Assembly (NCBI GenBank): GCA_963813895.1
Contig: CAWFAS010000005.1
Location: forward strand, 372,001-436,000
Direction of reading: 5' to 3'
Source of the DNA: DASZWJ01 sp963813895
GTDB lineage: Bacteria > Pseudomonadota > Gammaproteobacteria > JAURND01
DNA length: 64,000 nucleotides
Shown here: positions 8,995 to 17,347 of the stretch, in pieces
How the letters are laid out: each line of letters starts with the position of its first letter
Position numbering within the stretch: the stretch's first letter is position 1
Position numbers and translations under genes: made by a program
Notes under the pieces: generated by a model
What the model was told of the DNA's origin: nothing
Database searches by the model: none
The model's input: the letters and a program-made list of their open reading frames with translations, nothing else

Positions 8995-10074
8995 CTAAAG
9001 GGCCGTGGGAAGTACTTCACCCGTCTTTTTGCAAATGCTTTCTGATTTGCGTATTTGATAGAGTTGCCCCGACTTGAAACAACTCCGAATCTGTCCAATT
9101 AAGCGTCGCGCTACCCCAACAATCGCCCGCTTCTTACCAGCAGTGATACTGATCCTCTGATAAATATCCATTAATGATTTATCTCTTCTTATCGCTGTCC
9201 ATGAAGCTTCTACCAATGTTTTGCGTAGAATAGATCGACCCTGACGACTCATATGTCCTAGTCGTTTATGCTCCCCTGAAGAATGCTCGCTCGGGGTTAA
9301 TCCGGTAAAACTAAATAATTGCTTCTCGTTTTTAAACTGTTCCATATTGCCTAATTCATTCGCCAACACACGGGCATGGGTTGGACCTATCCCCGGAGTG
9401 CTTTGATAAATGACTTCCAGCTCTTTATCTGCTTGCGCCTGTTTAGCTAACTCTAGCTCTATGTTTTTTAATCGGTTCGCCAGTTCCCACCATTGAGAGA
9501 TCAAGGTGTCCAGACAATACTTCACCGAAGGATTACAATCATACGCCCGAACTTTTTGTAACCATTTCCAACTCACGACGGGGGTCTCGTCGGGGCCTAT
9601 TAAACCCTGACGGTAGAGCAAACTCTTGATGCGATTTCCTACTCGACGCTTATCCTCAGCGATTTTTTCCCGCATGCGGCTGACTTCGCGGTAAGCTTCT
9701 CGCTCCACGCTAGGTACATGAATGCCCTTTAAACGCCCTGCGGCTAATTGTGTTGCCAATTTTAATGAATCTCGCTTATCTGTCTTTACCCTATCTCGGG
9801 CTGATATCTCTACACTAGCCGCGTGAACCACCCGACTGTCTATTCCCTCTTCTAATAAATGACGGTGTAATACAAATCCTGAGAACCCTGCTTCATAAGC
9901 CGTTTTAATCTGCGCATTTTTAAAGTATTTATGTAAATAATGCACTAACTCCTCAGGAGTTGCCTTCAGGGTGTCTGTTTTCATTACCATACCCTCACAG
10001 ATACACGTTACTGCATATGTCTTTTTGTGAACATCAATTCCAGCAAACACGGTTTTTCCTGTATAATCTCTCAT
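8995..10074 (-). CDS. IS110-family transposase (DEDD recombinase)
   Basis: The 359-residue protein has the IS110 N-terminal RuvC-like domain (GIDVHKKTYAVTC, AYEAGFSGFVLHRHL, VKTDKRDSLKLA; the acidic DEDD residues are visible) and the C-terminal Transposase_20 domain (STPGIGPTHARVLANELG, FTGLTPSEHSSGEHKRLGHM with the catalytic-serine region). Length and both domains look intact, so it is probably functional. AGGAGG lies at 10085-10090 inside a hairpin covering the translation start. Confidence 0.93.
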   Translation of the reverse strand: MRDYTGKTVFAGIDVHKKTYAVTCICEGMVMKTDTLKATPEELVHYLHKYFKNAQIKTAYEAGFSGFVLHRHLLEEGIDSRVVHAASVEISARDRVKTDKRDSLKLATQLAAGRLKGIHVPSVEREAYREVSRMREKIAEDKRRVGNRIKSLLYRQGLIGPDETPVVSWKWLQKVRAYDCNPSVKYCLDTLISQWWELANRLKNIELELAKQAQADKELEVIYQSTPGIGPTHARVLANELGNMEQFKNEKQLFSFTGLTPSEHSSGEHKRLGHMSRQGRSILRKTLVEASWTAIRRDKSLMDIYQRISITAGKKRAIVGVARRLIGQIRSCFKSGQLYQIRKSESICKKTGEVLPTAL

Positions 10075-10137
10075 GGTATGTGCCTCCTCCTGTCGAGGTT
10101 ATTGGTTAAAACTATATTTTAACCGAAGGCACATACC
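10075..10137 (-). promoter_or_regulatory. hairpin covering the ribosome site of the IS110 transposase
   Basis: GGTATGTGCC (10075-10084) pairs with GGCACATACC (10128-10137). Inside it, GGTTAAAA pairs with TTTTAACC (10104-10124). The AGGAGG of the transposase lies in the loop-proximal arm, so an mRNA read through from outside would fold its ribosome site away. Confidence 0.5.
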
Positions 10138-10163
10138 TCTTTCCCTATTATTCAGCATAGCAA

Positions 10164-10410
10164 CTCCCGCAAGGGGAGAGGGGATCATAGAGTTTCAGAT
10201 AGTTAGGAAGAGAATTATTCAACAACGCCCCCCGGGAAAGGGGATACATTGCAAAGCGGAGAAATGGTAAAGTACAGATACCTCAATGCTGGAACTTCCC
10301 CCCTCTCCCCTCATGATGGCGTTGTTGAATAATTTGCTCCCATTTTTTTGGAAAAGCACTGTATCCCCTCTCCCCTTGCGGGAGAGGGTTAGGGAGAGGG
10401 GTTGCCTCTA
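10164..10410. repeat. composite palindromic repeat region
   Basis: CTCCCGCAAGGGGAGAGGGG (10164) and its complement near 10370-10390 enclose a second inverted pair, TTATTCAACAACGCC (from about 10217) and GGCGTTGTTGAATAA (about 10318-10332). The outer motif GGTTAGGGAGAGGGGTTGCC is an abundant bacterial dispersed repeat type and is the target of the adjacent IS110-type element. Confidence 0.65.
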
Positions 10411-10523
10411 TGGGCACAGCATTTTGCAAACAAAACTGTCTATAGTGTGAGCAGTTACTACCAAAGTATGTTCATCTGTTCGTCTTCTTCGGAGCAATGA
10501 GTTATCGTGATCTGTAAGTTCGT

Positions 10524-10721
10524 TTAGACTTTGGGCTTTATCCAATACAGTATTAATGTTACTGTGATGACAATCAGTCCTCCAATACAAGTCAGAATGA
10601 TGCGATCCAAGGCAACAACATTGTGATAATCCCCTAATAAATGTGCAAATCCAAACGCGAACAATTCATCATATAGTTTCAAAAATAATTGACAATATAC
10701 TAAAATATAATAGAGTATTCT
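10524..10721 (-). pseudogene. C-terminal fragment of a membrane protein
   Basis: The minus strand is open with no start codon and reads YILVYCQLFLKLYDELFAFGF ... HLLGDYHNVVALDRIIL ... IGGLIVITVTLILYWIKPKV before a TAA. At least one clear membrane segment is visible. I cannot name the family; an N-terminally deleted transporter is likely. Confidence 0.35.
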
Positions 10722-10753
10722 AAATATTGAAATAATCTTTGGGAGTCGTTTTT

Positions 10754-11218
10754 ATGGCTGTAGATTTGTTTTCTTGTATGCAAGGATTCAAAGCGATAGT
10801 CGAGCATAAGGGCTTCAGCCAGGCAGCACGGCATTTGCAGGTTTCTACCTCTATGCTCACCGGTCAAATTAAGCACTTAGAGCGCCTGCTTAAAAGGAAA
10901 TTACTCAATAAGCGTATTTCACCCAATAATGAATGGGTGTTAGCTAATAATAAAAAAATTTATGTCACCGGTAATTATGCTTCAAGTTCAGGATACAATG
11001 TTTTATGTGCGGCATTGGCAGGTATGGGGTTGATTTGGTGTACAGATATTTTGATCAAAGAGGAGATCAGGCGTGGTGAATTGGTGGAAATTAAGTTAAA
11101 AGATGAACAGCCAGTTGCAATCAAAATGTATCTTTATCATCGCCGAGTTAACGCTGATAGCAATATTAGATTAATGGCAGATTATCTGAGAAAAATAGCC
11201 GAGATATGGACGTCATAA
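10754..11218 (+). pseudogene. internally deleted LysR-family regulator
   Basis: The 154-residue product keeps the LysR winged helix-turn-helix (MQGFKAIVEHKGFSQAARHL, SMLTGQIKHLERLLKRKL). It then jumps to the last third of the effector domain (VLCAALAGMGLIWCTDILIKEE, RRVNADSNIRLMADYLRKIA). About 140 residues of the ligand-binding domain are missing. GGGAG is 9 nt before the ATG at 10754, so it may still be translated as a DNA-binding stub. Confidence 0.65.
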
Positions 11219-11418
11219 CCTTATAGCAGAGATGTTATGAGATACCTCGTCAAACATACCACTCGTGGCGGCACGTGGAGTCTGTGAGATCGGCACTTTC
11301 GATGGCTTCATCCTACGAATGTCGGGTTATAGATTTAGTTATATTTGATTGTCGGCTATAATGCTAGTACCTGCTTATACCAAGATTTTAATTAACCCAT
11401 TATGTAAGAGTCACTGTT

Positions 11419-12045
11419 ATGCATGCAAAAGTATATCTTTATGTATTTGATACAATGTCAGACTGGGAGGCAAGTTATTTAATTGCGGAACTAAATTCGG
11501 GAAGATATTTCAAAAAAGGATTAGCCCCTTTAGAGGTAATAACAGTGGGCATTGATAATAATCCTGTTACTACGATGGGAGGATTAAAAATACTACCTAG
11601 TATTCCTATTGATGATTGCATGTTGAAAAGTACGGATATTTTAATTCTTCCGGGCGGAAACACTTGGACAGAAGCAATCCACGAGCCTATGTTGAAAAAA
11701 GCTTCTGAAGCTTTACAAAAAACCATTATTGTTGCGGCGATTTGTGGTGCAACCGTGGGGTTAGCAAAAATGGGATCGCTGGACTTAAGGAGGCATACAA
11801 GCAATGATTTAGAGTATATGAAAATGATTGTTCCTAATTATAGAGGAGAAAAGTATTATGAGATGCAGCCAGCAGTAAGTGATGGAAATTTAATTACCGC
11901 ATCAGGAACAGCCCCGTTGGAATTTGCGAGGGATGTATTAAAGGTGTTAGACGTATTTGCACCTACAACATTACATTCATGGTTCAAGCTTTATCAGACT
12001 CATGAATCAAAATATTTCTTCGAGTTAATGAATTCTATCAAATAA
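11419..12045 (+). CDS. DJ-1/PfpI family protein (type 1 glutamine amidotransferase-like)
   Basis: This 208-residue protein has the DJ-1/PfpI fold signature: KVYLYVFDTMSDWEAS with the usual early acidic residue, DILILPGGNTW, the nucleophile elbow VAAICGATVGLA (catalytic Cys), and ITASGTAPLEFARDVLK. Relatives act as glyoxalases, chaperone-like deglycases or stress proteases in the cytosol; which of these applies cannot be told. It is a single gene with no clear operon partner. Confidence 0.88.
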   Translation: MHAKVYLYVFDTMSDWEASYLIAELNSGRYFKKGLAPLEVITVGIDNNPVTTMGGLKILPSIPIDDCMLKSTDILILPGGNTWTEAIHEPMLKKASEALQKTIIVAAICGATVGLAKMGSLDLRRHTSNDLEYMKMIVPNYRGEKYYEMQPAVSDGNLITASGTAPLEFARDVLKVLDVFAPTTLHSWFKLYQTHESKYFFELMNSIK

Positions 12046-12166
12046 GTCTAAATAAAACTCAAGTACAATTTATTTCTTTTGAGTCTGAATTGTGCAGCTA
12101 TTGGAAAGCCAGAAATAAATCAGAGCACGCTTCCTCTGAAATTTGATACTGGAAATTCAGCACCAT

Positions 12167-12556
12167 ATGGCTTGCCATCAACAGATGATTAATATAGCTG
12201 GCAAAGAATACCCCGTTATCTTTGATACAGGTGCAAAAAAATATGCACTTGCGTTAACTAAAAAAGCCTTGGAAGGCATTCAAGTTCATTTTACTGGCAA
12301 GAAAATTTGTAGTACTTCGGTCAGAGGCAAAGATTGCCTTGATGAATTTATTGTTCCTGAAGTTCAACCGGGTGCATTTACTGTAAAAAACGTAAAAGGT
12401 GTAGTGTTAGACAACAGTAAATTATGGGGTGGAAATGGCCAGAATTTCAAAGAAACTGCGGCATCTCAAAACGGTCTCATGGGTTTTCCATTGCTATCTA
12501 AGTTTAATCTGTTGCTCGATTACCCACGTGCGAAATTAATCATAGTCAAACCATAG
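12167..12556 (+). CDS. retropepsin-like aspartic protease domain protein
   Basis: Residues following the start read INIAGKEYPVIFDTGAKKYA, with the DTG motif of retroviral-type aspartic proteases. Later LMGFPLLSKFNLLLDYPRAKL is the second conserved strand (G-h-P/L-L-hhFxhhhDYxxxxL). ATG 12167 or 12185 are the plausible starts; the frame is open back to a TTG at 12143. Just upstream, a different frame (ending about 12206) also encodes LPLKFDTGNSAPYGLP, a second DTG motif, suggesting a tandem gene or a frameshift near the start. Function is inferred from the fold only. Confidence 0.6.
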   Translation: MACHQQMINIAGKEYPVIFDTGAKKYALALTKKALEGIQVHFTGKKICSTSVRGKDCLDEFIVPEVQPGAFTVKNVKGVVLDNSKLWGGNGQNFKETAASQNGLMGFPLLSKFNLLLDYPRAKLIIVKP

Positions 12557-12708
12557 GCCAAACCTACTAATTACCCAGTGGATCAATGGGTTTCCATTTA
12601 GACATGCGCTATGCTGAGCAAATCCATTGACCAATTGGCCTACCGCCGTTTCAGCTATTAATGTGCTAAAAACAGTGGTACCACCAAAATAATGGAGGAG
12701 ATACCTAT

Positions 12709-12849
12709 ATGCCCATGACACGAATTTCTTTATTGAAAGGTAAATCGCGTGAATATTTACAAGCAATTTCGGATAGCTTGCATCAGGCTTTGGTGGATGC
12801 TTTTGAAGTCCCCACCGATGATCGTTTCCAAGTATTTCATCCGGTATGA
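12709..12849 (+). pseudogene. truncated tautomerase-family protein
   Basis: MPMTRISLLKGKSREYLQ followed by HQALVDAFEVPTDDRFQVFHP is the N-terminal 46 residues of a tautomerase (4-oxalocrotonate tautomerase-like, catalytic Pro2 present as residue 2). It stops at TGA 12847 where the family continues for about 80 more residues. GGAGGAG lies 9 nt before the ATG. Downstream DNA (to 13026) holds only a short open frame (about 12888-13026, DPDILHVFFPEWCDYF) that I cannot assign. Confidence 0.65.
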
Positions 12850-13157
12850 AAAATTTCATGCGATTGCCCTGGTGATCTGTAGACAGCTCTCTTGAACTAT
12901 CAAGTTATTTACAGGAAATAGACCCTGATATCCTGCATGTCTTTTTTCCCGAATGGTGTGACTATTTTTCTCAATACCATCAGGTGAAAAATTATCATCT
13001 AATTAGTAAACAATCACTGTCTTCATAGAGCCTTAATCATAGGTATTATCTTCCTTACTTGATGAACTGAAATGATGGCAAAAAAATGTTAAAATTCTAT
13101 GAGATTTGAAGGATACTGGCTATGTATCCATTTTGGTAGACTTTTGAGACTAATAAT

Positions 13158-13847
13158 ATGGTGCAAATTTTATTGGTTGAGGATAATCAAAAGCTGGCGA
13201 ATAGCATCCAGGCTTATCTTCAAGAAAATGGCTATCTTGTCACGCAGGAAGCGCGCGGTGATAAAGCGGTATACCACATATTGAAACATCAGCCGGATCT
13301 TGTCATTTTGGATGTCATGTTGCCAGGGTTTGATGGCGTTCAAGTCTGTCAATCCGTGCGCGGCGATTATCGCGGCATGATTTTAATGCTAACCGCCTTG
13401 GACACAGATCAAGATCAAATTTCCGGGTTGATGAGCGGCGCTGACGATTATGTCGTTAAACCTGTTGAACCTAAAGTTCTGTTGGCTCGGCTTCAAGCTC
13501 TGCAGCGTCGTCATCATCAACCAGTCCAGCTAAAAGAGCTGGTTTTTGGTGATTTGCACCTGAATATCGTTCAACGCATAGTAACGCTATCCGGCCTACA
13601 CATTGACTTAAAGCCGCTAGAATTTGAACTGCTGGTATTTCTAGCTAAAAATGCTGATCGCGTTGTCAATCGAGAAAATATTATGCAAGCCCTGCGTGGT
13701 ATTAGTTTTGATGGCGTTGACAGAACCATTGATTTGCGCATTTCGTATTTGCGCAGGAAATTACAAGATAATATGGAGGAGCCTTACCGCATTAAAACGG
13801 TACATTCCAAAGGATATATTTTTATCTCCACTGCCTGGGACTCTTGA
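13158..13847 (+). CDS. OmpR/PhoB-family response regulator
   Basis: The 229-residue protein has a receiver domain (ILLVEDNQKLANSIQAYL; phospho-acceptor Asp52 in VILDVMLPG; LTALD; Lys101 in DDYVVKPV) and a C-terminal winged helix (LKPLEFELLVFLAKNADRVV, RTIDLRISYLRRKL, IKTVHSKGYIF). It resembles the RstA branch. Its stop codon overlaps the start of the kinase gene (TGATG at 13845-13849), so the two are translationally coupled and form one two-component system. Target genes are unknown. Confidence 0.92.
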   Translation: MVQILLVEDNQKLANSIQAYLQENGYLVTQEARGDKAVYHILKHQPDLVILDVMLPGFDGVQVCQSVRGDYRGMILMLTALDTDQDQISGLMSGADDYVVKPVEPKVLLARLQALQRRHHQPVQLKELVFGDLHLNIVQRIVTLSGLHIDLKPLEFELLVFLAKNADRVVNRENIMQALRGISFDGVDRTIDLRISYLRRKLQDNMEEPYRIKTVHSKGYIFISTAWDS

Positions 13848-15442
13848 TGTCTAGACTACTATTACGATATCTGTTGAGTCTATGTATCCTTGGCATTATT
13901 GCAGGAGCCGGGATTTATTGGCTCTATCAGACCATGCAGGAACGAGGGTCAGAACAGGTGATGCAACAGATGTATCGAGGCGGTTTTTATTCATTGCAAC
14001 AACAGCTCCTGCGATATCCTGAAGCCATGTGGCCGACTATCATCAAAAAATTACAACCAAGATATGGCACGGCTGCTTCAATACTCCCACTATCCGATAT
14101 CTCCCTTTCAGATAAAAAAAAGCAACGCTTGTTATCCGGTGAATTTATTTTGCAGCGCGGTGGGATTCATGCTTTTTTTGGTTATGAAATTCAGGATTTG
14201 TTTTTATATCAGCGCATTGCCCATAGTCATTATGTCTTAAGAATGCAAGATGTCCCTATTCAGGTAGTAGCTCGTCCTGCTTCTGCCTGGATGACACATT
14301 TACTTACATTGGAATTATTGCAGACGCCACGCAGTGCCTGGCCAGATAAATTGCAACAATTGCAGACCAGCTATGGATTACCATTGGCTATTATCCCAGT
14401 CGATGCAGTGCCCCCATCGATATCTTCAGCCTTGCAACATGATATTGTTGCTTTAAGTGACGTAAATAATTCAGGTGAAATTAAATATCTTTACGCTAAT
14501 CTGCCTGGGCAGAACAGCTTGCTAAGGCTTGGGCCGATTTCCTATCCTGCATATATGAAAAATTACTGGAGTTTGCTGGTCCTCTTTTTTATGCTACTGA
14601 CTCTGTTATTCATTATTCTGCTAACTTATTTATTTAGTAAAAGTTTAAATAGCGTTTATAGACTGACCGAACAATTCAGTCACGCTGATTTCTCAACTCC
14701 GCCTAAGAAAATAAATCGACACTCTACTTTGCGCAAGCTGTACGATAATATTTTGCAAATGGGCAATAGAATTCAAAATCTCATCCAATCACAGCGCAAT
14801 TTAACTCGATTTATTGCCCATGAATGTCGAACGCCAATTACAACTATGCTATTTACGATTAATAGCTTGGAACAGGAAAAACTCTCTGAAAAAGCTCAAC
14901 AAGACATCATTAGCCTTAAAGAAGATTTGGCTGATTTAAACGATCTGGTCGGTGATTTTTTGAATTATGCGCGTTTTAGTGCTGAAGAGTACCCACTGCA
15001 TGACCAAAATGTAGATATTAATCAGTGGCTGATCGCCATCACTTCCAAATATAAACAAGCACCAAAAAAAATGACTCTGCATTCATACATAGCGCAAGGG
15101 ATGATGCTAACGTTTGATTCTGAACTGATGAAACATGTACTGTGTAATTTAATAAATAATGCGCTAAAACATGCCCATTTACAGGTTCAAATACAGGCAG
15201 AACAAAAAAATTCAGACTGCATTATCCTCCATGTGGATGATGATGGTGCTGCCATTGATGATGCCGATAAAATCCATATTTTTACACCTTTCGTTACATT
15301 AGAATCCAATACGACGGGATTTGGTTTAGGTCTTGCTATTGCGGACGCCATAGTGAAACGCCACAGCGGGAAACTGCTGGTTAGTGATGCTCCACTTGGC
15401 GGTGCGCGATTCAGCGTGATTTTAAATACTAAGGCTCTGTAA
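13847..15442 (+). CDS. sensor histidine kinase (RstB-like)
   Basis: It is a 531-residue membrane kinase. TM1 is at about 7-28, a periplasmic domain of about 210 residues follows, TM2 is at about 241-264, then HAMP, dimerisation domain with FIAHECRTPITTM (phospho-His about 325), and HATPase (LCNLINNALKH, VDDDGAAIDD, GFGLGLAIADAIVKRHSG, GGARFSV). It is the partner of the upstream response regulator. The last four codons (AAG GCT CTG TAA) lie in the terminal repeat of a MITE, so the native C-terminus has been slightly altered; the catalytic domain is complete. Confidence 0.92.
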   Translation: MSRLLLRYLLSLCILGIIAGAGIYWLYQTMQERGSEQVMQQMYRGGFYSLQQQLLRYPEAMWPTIIKKLQPRYGTAASILPLSDISLSDKKKQRLLSGEFILQRGGIHAFFGYEIQDLFLYQRIAHSHYVLRMQDVPIQVVARPASAWMTHLLTLELLQTPRSAWPDKLQQLQTSYGLPLAIIPVDAVPPSISSALQHDIVALSDVNNSGEIKYLYANLPGQNSLLRLGPISYPAYMKNYWSLLVLFFMLLTLLFIILLTYLFSKSLNSVYRLTEQFSHADFSTPPKKINRHSTLRKLYDNILQMGNRIQNLIQSQRNLTRFIAHECRTPITTMLFTINSLEQEKLSEKAQQDIISLKEDLADLNDLVGDFLNYARFSAEEYPLHDQNVDINQWLIAITSKYKQAPKKMTLHSYIAQGMMLTFDSELMKHVLCNLINNALKHAHLQVQIQAEQKNSDCIILHVDDDGAAIDDADKIHIFTPFVTLESNTTGFGLGLAIADAIVKRHSGKLLVSDAPLGGARFSVILNTKAL

Positions 15443-15722
15443 AACAATAACCTATCTTTTTAGCGCCCAGATGAGACTCAGATTTGCAGACGGGAGGGGG
15501 TAGAAAAATGCGCGCATAGTCGACGGAACGTCGTCCCGGCAGGAAGCCGGGATCCAGGGCGCAGGAAAGCGAAACTTTCACATCCTGTGATCTGGATCCC
15601 GGCTTCCATGCCGGGACGACTGCGTCGGTTGTTCTATGTAAGTGTTTTTCTATCCCCTCCCGCCTGCGAAGATGGGTCTTAGATGGGATGTTAAAAAGAT
15701 AGGTTATTGTTTTACAGAGCCT
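15432..15722. mobile_element. MITE family B with TA target duplication
   Basis: Terminal inverted repeats begin AGGCTCTGTAAAACAATAAC. About 33 bp are perfect and the imperfect pairing extends to about 80 bp. TA flanks both sides (15430-15431 and 15723-15724), fitting an IS630/Tc1-mariner-mobilised element. The interior contains a REP-like palindrome (15530-15620). No coding potential. Confidence 0.8.
15530..15620. repeat. REP-like palindrome (CGTCCCGGCAGGAAGCCGGG family), copy 2
   Basis: Same arms as at 1876-1964 with a closely related centre (GGGCGCAGGAAAGCGAAAC). It is nested inside MITE B just as copy 1 is nested in MITE A. Confidence 0.8.
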
Positions 15723-15925
15723 TAGGCTGCGCTGTATGGCGTGACCATAGACCCAGCATCATTCCGCTGTCTAAGGCAAACACAGCAAAGGTAGGGTGCA
15801 ATTCCAGTGGAGTTTTTTTTAATATATAGCGTAATCCATCTCTACTTCATCAGCTTGTTGAATTGGGTCATACTAGAGGAAAAATTATTCTTGAAATCGA
15901 AAACAATTTTTAGTTCGGTGAAAAA

Positions 15926-16360
15926 ATGACTTACCCTATCATATATGAGCAGAATCCCTTGTCAAAAGATACCGATGTTTTAGCGAAAGGTATAGCAAAT
16001 AATGCCAAACAACACGGATTGGATCCAATAGAGCCTTTTGCGTTTTTTATCCGTGATGAAGACAATACAATAAAAGGTGGCTGCAATGGCAATATTGGAT
16101 ACAATTGGCTCTACGTCGATCAGCTGTGGGTCGATGAGTCGCTTCGGGGAAAAGGTTACGGTACACAATTAATGCAAGCAGCTGAAAAATTGGGATTGGA
16201 GAAAAAATGCTTATCTGCAGCAGTCAATACTGCCAGTTGGGAAGCACTCGATTTTTATAAGAAACTTGGCTATCGCATTGAACTTGCGCGGCATGGGTTA
16301 CCCAAAAACTCATCATTTTATTTTTTACGAAAAGATTTTGTATTGGAATGCGGAATATAA
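15926..16360 (+). CDS. GNAT-family N-acetyltransferase
   Basis: The 144-residue protein has the GNAT acetyl-CoA site LWVDESLRGKGYGTQLMQAA (R/Q-x-x-G-x-G/A pattern) at about residues 72-91, followed by TASWEALDFYKKLGYRIE. Acceptor substrate unknown. A decayed aminoglycoside-phosphotransferase-like fragment overlaps its last codons in another frame. Confidence 0.85.
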   Translation: MTYPIIYEQNPLSKDTDVLAKGIANNAKQHGLDPIEPFAFFIRDEDNTIKGGCNGNIGYNWLYVDQLWVDESLRGKGYGTQLMQAAEKLGLEKKCLSAAVNTASWEALDFYKKLGYRIELARHGLPKNSSFYFLRKDFVLECGI

Positions 16361-16607
16361 TGCCATTCTTCTGGAACAAGCCATTCCTGGAAATTCATTA
16401 AAAACCAATTACCTTTATGGCATTGATGAAACGATTAAAGTTTATTCTCAAATAGTTAAAATGCTGTATAAACAGGATTTATATGATGATGACTGTGTCC
16501 ATGTTAGCCAATGGTGCAAAGCGGTGGACAGAATATCTGATCAACGCCTTGAGAAGCGTTTTAAAGACAAAGCAATACAGCTTTATATCTCCATGATTTC
16601 ACGATAA
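16342..16607 (+). pseudogene. C-terminal fragment of an APH(6)/hydroxyurea-type antibiotic kinase
   Basis: NAILLEQAIPGNSL and ETIKVYSQIVKMLY correspond to the LLLERxxPGxxL region of streptomycin 6-phosphotransferase-like kinases (APH_6_hur family). The catalytic loop and C-terminus are missing, so it cannot be an active kinase. It is joined head to tail with the GNAT gene, apparently by deletion. Confidence 0.55.
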
Positions 16608-17347
16608 ATGCCGTTCAGTAGTTGCAGTCGGCTATTGAGCGAAAACCAAGCGGCTTCTAATACTTCATCCCAATTGCCTGTATCTGAGCCACAAAGGGTG
16701 GTTATCAGTCGTTGTGCTTGGCCGCTATCCCGCTCAATATGGCGTTTTAAATAGAGCTTAAATAACTGTAATGAATAGCTGGAATCATCGAGTGGTTCGA
16801 TAGCATTTAATAATTGTGTGAACATGCTGGAAGTGATTAGCTCGCGTGCGAAAGCCAAGGATGCGGCAATGAAGTGAGATTCTTTTTCTGTGATTTCAAA
16901 GGTATCTTGGATAAATCTCTGAGCAGGTTTTGGTAGATTGTTGATGGCCAGCAAAGATGCGAGCGATTGATCTGGGTGGATGCTGGCAATGAACTGGCGA
17001 ATGCCATGGATATCTGCTCCGCACTGTTGCATAGCTTGCAGGTATAATTCGAAGTGACTTGAATAACGGTGATTCTCGATGCAGTCACTTTCTTCTTCCG
17101 CCACTAGGGTATTAACTAAATAACAACTAAGTGGGTTATTGGGCGGTGACCAAAAAAGATGTTGGCTCGTGAGTTTGCGCTGCAATGCTTTGAGCAAACA
17201 TATGAAATCCCAAACCGCATAAACATGAATTTCCGTAAACCGTCGTAACCGGGCAATGGAATTAATCGCTCCAAAGAGCTTATGCTGGGTAATGCCGTCA
17301 ACTAACGGCTTAACGCCAATGATAATATCGCGTAGTTTTTTGTCCAT
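16583..17347 (-). CDS. DUF3050 family protein (haem-oxygenase-like fold)
   Basis: The 254-residue protein matches the DUF3050 pattern: HKLFGAINSIARLRRFTEIHVYAVWDFICLLKALQRKLT, then LVNTLVAEEESDCI and SSHFELYLQAMQQCGAD. Spaced His and Glu residues (HVYAVWDF, EEES, His of SSHFE) could form a metal site as in haem-oxygenase-like diiron proteins. Role unknown. It converges on the kinase remnant. Confidence 0.82.
   Translation of the reverse strand: MDKKLRDIIIGVKPLVDGITQHKLFGAINSIARLRRFTEIHVYAVWDFICLLKALQRKLTSQHLFWSPPNNPLSCYLVNTLVAEEESDCIENHRYSSHFELYLQAMQQCGADIHGIRQFIASIHPDQSLASLLAINNLPKPAQRFIQDTFEITEKESHFIAASLAFARELITSSMFTQLLNAIEPLDDSSYSLQLFKLYLKRHIERDSGQAQRLITTLCGSDTGNWDEVLEAAWFSLNSRLQLLNGIYREIMEI

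Larger units (their letters stand above)
8488..10161 (-). mobile_element. IS110-family element (IS1111-like layout) inserted in a palindromic repeat
   Basis: The element carries the transposase at 8995-10074 and about 500 bp of non-coding DNA downstream of it. Its ends show GCTATG (8488-8493) and CATAGC (10156-10161). The flanks are two halves of one repeat: GCAACCCCTCTCCCTAACCC...TCT on the left and CTCCCGCAAGGGGAGAGGGG on the right. An uninterrupted copy of that repeat is at 10360-10410 (minus strand), so the insertion point is the centre of the palindrome. Long non-coding DNA on the 3' side of the transposase fits the IS1111 group and is where a guide (bridge/seek) RNA would be expected. 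That RNA is inference. Confidence 0.75.
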
